A DNA stretch of 10,701 nucleotides from Desulfovibrio sp. (GTDB lineage Bacteria; Desulfobacterota; Desulfovibrionia; Desulfovibrionales; Desulfovibrionaceae), in the NCBI GenBank assembly GCA_031282465.1, contig JAITDR010000136.1:1-10701 (forward strand). The letters run 5' to 3'. The stretch's first letter is position 1. Every line of letters begins with the position of its first letter. Shown here in pieces: positions 7,981-10,701 of the stretch. Below the pieces are notes generated by a model. The model saw nothing but the letters and a program-made list of their open reading frames with translations. It had not been told where the DNA came from and did not search any database. Position numbers and translations under genes: made by a program.

Positions 7981-9192
7981 CTATGCCGCAACAGCAGCCG
8001 ATGAGAGGTTCAGCGGCAGGCGCTTGACGTCGGCAAAGAGAAAGAGTTCGCCGTTCAATGCGGTGAAGTAGGTAAAAATACGCTCCTTCGTCTCCACGTC
8101 CCGATATGCTCCGATGACTCCGCTTTGTCTGCCCGCTTCAACCATTTGCGTTGCTTCATGAAAAAAGCCGCGCCACATCCAGTTTGCGCCCGGAGGCGAT
8201 GCGACCGCGCAATCGCCGAGGCAGCGTTCGATATTGCCGGAAATCTGCTTACCCTTGCGGTTGCACAGGAAAACCCGCTTCACATGCGGGGGCAACGTGC
8301 GCATGAGATTGACCAGATACACGTCGACATTCGTTCTCTCAAGGACAAAAACGTTCCCGGCAACAAAATTCTGCACATGGATGTCCATTGCTCGGTGCAA
8401 GGCGTTCGTGTGTGTAACCCTGTTGTACAGGGAAGACATAAGTTTTTCCGATGACCGCGTAAAGGCGCTGCAGTCCTCAAGAGCCTTGCGCGTGGTCGGT
8501 TGCGGATAGTCAAAAAGGAAGCCCTGAAAATACCGCGCCCCCGTCTCCATGCACACATCGAGTTGCGCTTGCGATTCCACTCCTTCGCACAGCACTTCGA
8601 CGCCAACGCGTTCGGCAAAGGATGTCAAAGCGTGTATATAGGCCCTGTGGTGGAACGACTCCGGACTTTTATGTATATACCCCATATCAATCTTTATGAT
8701 GTCGGGTGACAAGTGGGCCAACCGATCAACATTGCTCGCATTTTTACCGTAATCGTCAAGGGCTATGCGGCATCCGGCATTGGTAAACAAGGTTATGACG
8801 TTGATATAATCTGTGTTTGTGTTGAATTCTTCCTCGGTTATTTCGATAACTAAATGTTCAGGTGCTATATTATATTCTCTGGCCCATTTCAACGTGCGTA
8901 TTTCACTTTGAATACCTGAACCGGCAAGCCATTCAAGACGCATATTCAGATAGAGGTCTTTGTCGCATTTCTCTTCAGAATACTGCAGCATTGCTTTTTT
9001 ACGTACTATAGTATCCAATTTAAAAGTAATATCCGCGGGTACAGAAGGATCCTGAAAGATTTCTCCCAAAGAACGGATAGTACCGTTTTCATCAATATAC
9101 CGTCCAAGCACTTCGTATCCGGAGACGGCATAAGTATCGGCGCACAGAATCGGCTGAAAATAGGGAAAAATGTTTTCATTACTCGGTATCAT
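7981..9192 (-). CDS. EAL-domain cyclic-di-GMP phosphodiesterase with YkuI-type C-terminal sensory domain
   Basis: A 403-residue cytoplasmic protein, without signal peptide or membrane segment, expected to hydrolyse c-di-GMP to pGpG. The EAL domain (about 8-245) keeps the catalytic set: YFQPI (11-15), Glu27 in EVLGR (the signature EAL variant), Asn83 in LNMR, Glu117 in VIEITEEEF, Asp146-Asp147 in DDYG, Lys167 in IIKID, Glu203 in EGVE and Gln223 in YFQGFLFDYP. The C-terminal half (about 250-395), with NWMWRGFFHEA (338-348), GVIGAYRDVET and GELFLFADVK, resembles the PAS/PDC-like YkuI_C domain; B. subtilis YkuI has a similar length (about 407) and the same order. The ATG at 9192 has only a weak GGTG ahead of it. 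It is transcribed away from a 1.1-kb regulatory stretch, and the plus-strand gene at 10311 is divergent from it. The ligand of the C-terminal domain is unknown. Confidence 0.9.
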   Translation of the reverse strand: MIPSNENIFPYFQPILCADTYAVSGYEVLGRYIDENGTIRSLGEIFQDPSVPADITFKLDTIVRKKAMLQYSEEKCDKDLYLNMRLEWLAGSGIQSEIRTLKWAREYNIAPEHLVIEITEEEFNTNTDYINVITLFTNAGCRIALDDYGKNASNVDRLAHLSPDIIKIDMGYIHKSPESFHHRAYIHALTSFAERVGVEVLCEGVESQAQLDVCMETGARYFQGFLFDYPQPTTRKALEDCSAFTRSSEKLMSSLYNRVTHTNALHRAMDIHVQNFVAGNVFVLERTNVDVYLVNLMRTLPPHVKRVFLCNRKGKQISGNIERCLGDCAVASPPGANWMWRGFFHEATQMVEAGRQSGVIGAYRDVETKERIFTYFTALNGELFLFADVKRLPLNLSSAAVAA

Positions 9193-9206
9193 AAGTACAC
9201 CGTAAT

Positions 9207-9246
9207 GGTTAAACAGGGGTTAAATGACAGTATGTCGGATTTTCAA
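9207..9246 (-). promoter_or_regulatory. 11-bp-period direct repeat overlapping a possible promoter of the EAL gene
   Basis: On the plus strand GGTTAAA occurs twice, at 9207-9213 and 9218-9224, exactly 11 bp apart. That is the layout of half-sites bound by dimers of OmpR/PhoB-family response regulators (for example PhoP and PmrA boxes, which contain GTTTA or TTAA). On the minus strand TTGAAA (9246-9241) and TTTAAC (9224-9219), 16 bp apart, form a modest -35/-10 pair that would start transcription near 9212, about 20 bases before the EAL start codon. The distal half-site would cover the -10 box and the proximal one the start point, so bound protein would most simply repress. No regulator gene is in the window. 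Confidence 0.4.
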
Positions 9247-9409
9247 CAGTTTTCCGCGGTTCCGTCCGGGTACTCTGCACCTACACGCCGGGGGCGGTGG
9301 ATTCTGTTGCGGCCGTGCCGTCCTGTCGTCCTCAAAACCTGAACACCAAAGCCGGCAGCGGCGATAACGACAATCCAGAGTCAATCACAAGAACTTTACG
9401 TGTCCGGTT

Positions 9410-9527
9410 GCCGGTGCCGATGCAACAATACCGGCGCAGGTCGACGGTACGAACACGCTGTTATCCTGTTCGATTCTCCGTCTTTTCCGCGCGGCCCGCT
9501 GTGGCCGCACCCGCGCTTCGGCTTTTT
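9410..9527. other. three successive hairpins in the intergenic region, the last with a T-run
   Basis: GCCGGT/ACCGGC (9410-9415, 9430-9435) and CGAACA/TGTTCG (9450-9455, 9467-9472) are followed by GCGCGG/CCGCGC (9489-9494, 9511-9516), which competes with the nested GCGGCC/GGCCGC (9491-9496, 9503-9508). Six bases after the last stem, five T residues (9523-9527) follow on the plus strand, as in a weak intrinsic terminator. An unannotated plus-strand RNA ending here would explain it, but I found no good promoter upstream. The adjoining 9247-9409 shows nothing I can name. The sequence is GC-rich, so some of the 6-bp stems may be chance. Confidence 0.3.
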
Positions 9528-9656
9528 AAGCAGTTTACGATAATGAATTTCAAAGTCAATATCTTTTTCGACATGCTCGGCAGATTTTTTATTTCCTTCT
9601 CTTCCAGATGGTTACCGTCGATTTTTAAAAGCGGTAGAGTGCCGGCTCAACACCGA

Positions 9657-9700
9657 GAGGCACGGCGAATGTGCCTCGACATTCGAATTTTTGCCGAATG
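9657..9700. other. three mutually exclusive stem-loops
   Basis: GAGGCAC/GTGCCTC (9657-9663, 9671-9677, loop of seven), CGAATGT/ACATTCG (9666-9672, 9679-9685, loop of six) and CATTCG/CGAATG (9680-9685, 9695-9700, loop of nine) share bases, so only the first and third can coexist, or the second alone. That is the arrangement of an attenuator or conformational switch. No T-run follows on either strand and no short leader peptide is evident. The preceding stretch 9530-9656 and the following 9701-9790 show no gene or other signal I recognise. Confidence 0.3.
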
Positions 9701-9790
9701 GGACCGTTCCGGGCCTCAACACTCAACACCTCATCAATGCCCGTTCCTCCCGATACGTCGCCGTGTGTTGCGCGACACCCTCTATTTTTA

Positions 9791-9877
9791 GCGCTGCTGT
9801 GCCTTGCTGCCTCGCTTTGTCCAAGGTTCGTTGCGCAGTAGCGCGCCTATGGCAGGTCGTTATTGGGCAAGCCTGCC
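9791..9877. other. 54-nt long stem-loop with nested hairpin, then a second inverted repeat
   Basis: GCGCTGCTG (9791-9799) pairs with CAGTAGCGC (9836-9844) over 9 bp with one G-T wobble. Inside it CCTTG/CAAGG (9802-9806, 9822-9826) forms a second stem. Seven bases on, GGCAGG/CCTGCC (9851-9856, 9872-9877) is a further perfect inverted repeat. No T-run follows, so these are not simple terminators. They may belong to a non-coding RNA or to protein-binding sites upstream of the promoter at 9945. Confidence 0.3.
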
Positions 9878-9944
9878 TCGTGAGTATTGTAATTTACTGA
9901 AATATCATTGTAAAAATAAATTTTTGCGAATGTCGGAAATATTA

Positions 9945-9974
9945 TTGACTTTGAAAGTCATTATCTTTTACAAT
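9945..9974 (+). promoter_or_regulatory. sigma70-type promoter with a palindromic operator over the -35 box
   Basis: TTGACT (9945-9950) and TACAAT (9969-9974) are separated by 18 bp, each box one mismatch from consensus. The 40 bp upstream are very AT-rich, including TAAAAATAAATTTTT at 9911-9925, as in an UP element. The -35 box lies inside TGACTTTGAAAGTCA (9946-9960), a perfect 7-bp inverted repeat with one central base, a natural operator position. Transcription would begin close to 9981 and run into the structured RNA and then towards the gene at 10311. Confidence 0.65.
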
Positions 9975-9979
9975 CTATT

Positions 9980-10138
9980 CAGCCGTTACGCCGGCCTTCA
10001 GCCGGTCGGCGTCTTGGGGTGGGACGGCTGTGTGGCGACGGATGCGCGCGGAAGATGGGTGTGAACCCTATCCGGAAAAGACGCGTTTCCGCCTTGCCCG
10101 CCTGCAACGCCATAGTTAGTGAAAATTTTACGATTTTC
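9980..10138 (+). ncRNA. candidate structured RNA (leader or small RNA)
   Basis: The predicted start point (about 9981) is the first strand of a stem: CAGCCGT (9980-9986) pairs with ACGGCTG (10024-10030). It encloses ACGCCG/CGGCGT (9988-9993, 10007-10012), or alternatively CCGGC/GCCGG (9991-9995, 10001-10005). A second domain follows: CGGAT/ATCCG (10039-10043, 10070-10074) capped by GGGT-GTGA-ACCC (10057-10068), a GNRA-type tetraloop. Then come CGGAAA/TTTCCG (10073-10078, 10086-10091), competing by two bases with the previous stem, and GAAAAT/ATTTTC (10121-10126, 10133-10138). I do not recognise a known riboswitch family; in particular it lacks the c-di-GMP (GEMM-I) core. It may be a regulatory leader of the gene at 10311, 330 bases from the start point, or an independent small RNA. 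Confidence 0.4.
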
Positions 10139-10236
10139 CCCGTACCCGTGTGAATATCTTCTTGTGATTGACGCAAAATTGTCATGACCGGCATTTTGGA
10201 TATTGCTATGGAATGTATATAGGCAGCACAACATAT

Positions 10237-10255
10237 CGTAAACTGCCTGTTTACG
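10237..10255. promoter_or_regulatory. inverted repeat upstream of the right-edge gene
   Basis: CGTAAAC-TGCCT-GTTTACG is a perfect 7-bp inverted repeat with a five-base spacer, 55 bp ahead of the start codon at 10311. An AT-rich TGTATATA (10214-10221) just upstream could be an extended -10 element, but no -35 box accompanies it. The repeat may be an operator or a small hairpin in the mRNA leader. The rest of 10139-10310 shows only a TTGTGATTGACG stretch (10162-10173), to which I can assign no function. Confidence 0.35.
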
Positions 10256-10310
10256 GCATGGTTTGTGCATATGTAGATGATTTCAGTAGTTTTCCAAAAG
10301 GGGTAAAATT

Positions 10311-10701
10311 ATGTCTCAAGCACTGTCAAAGTCTGTTCGTGTCATTGTCCCTGCAGAGGAAGATGTGAAAAATATCGGTTATGCCGATGAACAAAACAAT
10401 GATATCGCGGTTGAATTCATTACAGCCGCCGGTGATGCTGCAGCACGCAGGTATGATGACACGTTTGTCGGATTTGAGGATGAAATTCTCAAACGTCGGA
10501 GCATTGCCGTCGGCGACGGCATCCTTCCGCAGGGGTTTCCTGATGAACTTCCCAAGAGTGGCGGAATAGGACATTATGACGACTCTACCGGTTCCGTTAT
10601 CAGCGGCATCAAGAGTATGAACGCGGCAAACAATCTCGAGAGCAACATTGAGGAGTATACGGCAGGCTCCACGCTTGAGCGTGCTGATGGTTTCATGGTT
10701 G
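10311..10701 (+). CDS. protein of unknown function, N-terminal 130 residues (runs off the right edge)
   Basis: An open frame from ATG 10311 to the window end without a stop. It is well supported by AGGGG seven bases ahead of the start and by mixed, non-extreme codon use. The visible 130 residues are acidic and Gly/Ser/Asp/Asn-rich, with no signal peptide, membrane segment or recognised domain. Features are VRVIVPAEEDV near the start, a charged middle (RRYDDTFVGFEDEILKRRS, about 47-65) and a Gly/Asp-rich stretch with HYDDSTG. That composition is compatible with the N terminus of a large secreted or surface protein exported without a Sec signal (for example by a type I system), but this is speculation; nothing in the window proves it. 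The gene is divergent from the EAL gene across 1.1 kb of signal-rich DNA and lies downstream of the 9945 promoter. Confidence 0.75.
   Translation, partial: MSQALSKSVRVIVPAEEDVKNIGYADEQNNDIAVEFITAAGDAAARRYDDTFVGFEDEILKRRSIAVGDGILPQGFPDELPKSGGIGHYDDSTGSVISGIKSMNAANNLESNIEEYTAGSTLERADGFMV

Noticed and set aside
7578..8027. Overlapping small frames on both strands between the EAL and nucleosidase genes
   Set aside because: They run across the hairpin array and into the flanking genes, and lack start signals; the palindromes explain why both strands are open.
9297..9791. Plus-strand open frame of 164 codons in the intergenic region
   Set aside because: No ribosome binding site, an Arg/Pro-rich product with no domain, and it crosses several inverted repeats; more likely non-coding.
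9193..10310. c-di-GMP (GEMM) riboswitch, suspected because of the adjacent EAL gene
   Set aside because: The conserved core sequence of class I was looked for on both strands and not found; the fold at 9980-10091 does not match it.
9193..10310. CRISPR array, tRNA or insertion sequence
   Set aside because: No regularly spaced direct repeats, no tRNA-like cloverleaf with CCA-proximal stem, and no transposase fragment or terminal inverted repeats were seen.

Overview
The window looks like chromosomal DNA from a GC-rich Gram-negative bacterium. My best guess is a deltaproteobacterium of the Desulfovibrio group. The grounds are a lipid A 4-amino-arabinose (arn) operon, a GC-rich intergenic hairpin element of a kind I associate with desulfovibrios, and the general codon use. 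There is no rRNA or marker gene, so the assignment is inference. Six of the seven protein genes lie on the minus strand; the seventh, at the right edge, is on the plus strand.

Right to left along the minus strand, positions 9192-7981 encode a complete EAL cyclic-di-GMP phosphodiesterase with a YkuI-type C-terminal sensory half. A 278-bp gap tiled with hairpins follows. Next come an AT-rich nucleoside phosphorylase/nucleosidase-family gene (7702-6995) and, 50 bp further on, an adenine deaminase gene (6944-5142). This pair reads as an adenine-releasing enzyme followed by an adenine-consuming one. After a 371-bp gap with a candidate promoter comes a Cys-rich V4R-like protein of unknown function (4770-4177). 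Last are arnB (4051-2882), arnC (2737-1745) and the 5' part of arnA (1558 to the left edge), in the enterobacterial order. These three make and transfer the 4-formamido-arabinose group that leads to Ara4N-modified lipid A and resistance to polymyxin-type peptides. The operon must continue beyond the left edge.

The 1.1-kb stretch 9193-10310 has no convincing gene but is rich in signals. An 11-bp-period direct repeat sits just upstream of the EAL gene, and several strong inverted repeats follow, some mutually exclusive. A good plus-strand sigma70-type promoter (9945-9974) has its -35 box inside a 15-bp palindrome. Its predicted start coincides with the first strand of a multi-stem RNA fold (9980-10091). 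About 330 bp downstream of that start, a plus-strand gene of unknown function begins (10311) and runs off the right edge.

The best candidates for something undescribed are the promoter-plus-structured-RNA unit at 9945-10091, the contiguous hairpin array at 7721-7889, and the nucleosidase/adenine deaminase pair. I could run no folding or database searches; all base pairings were read by eye.
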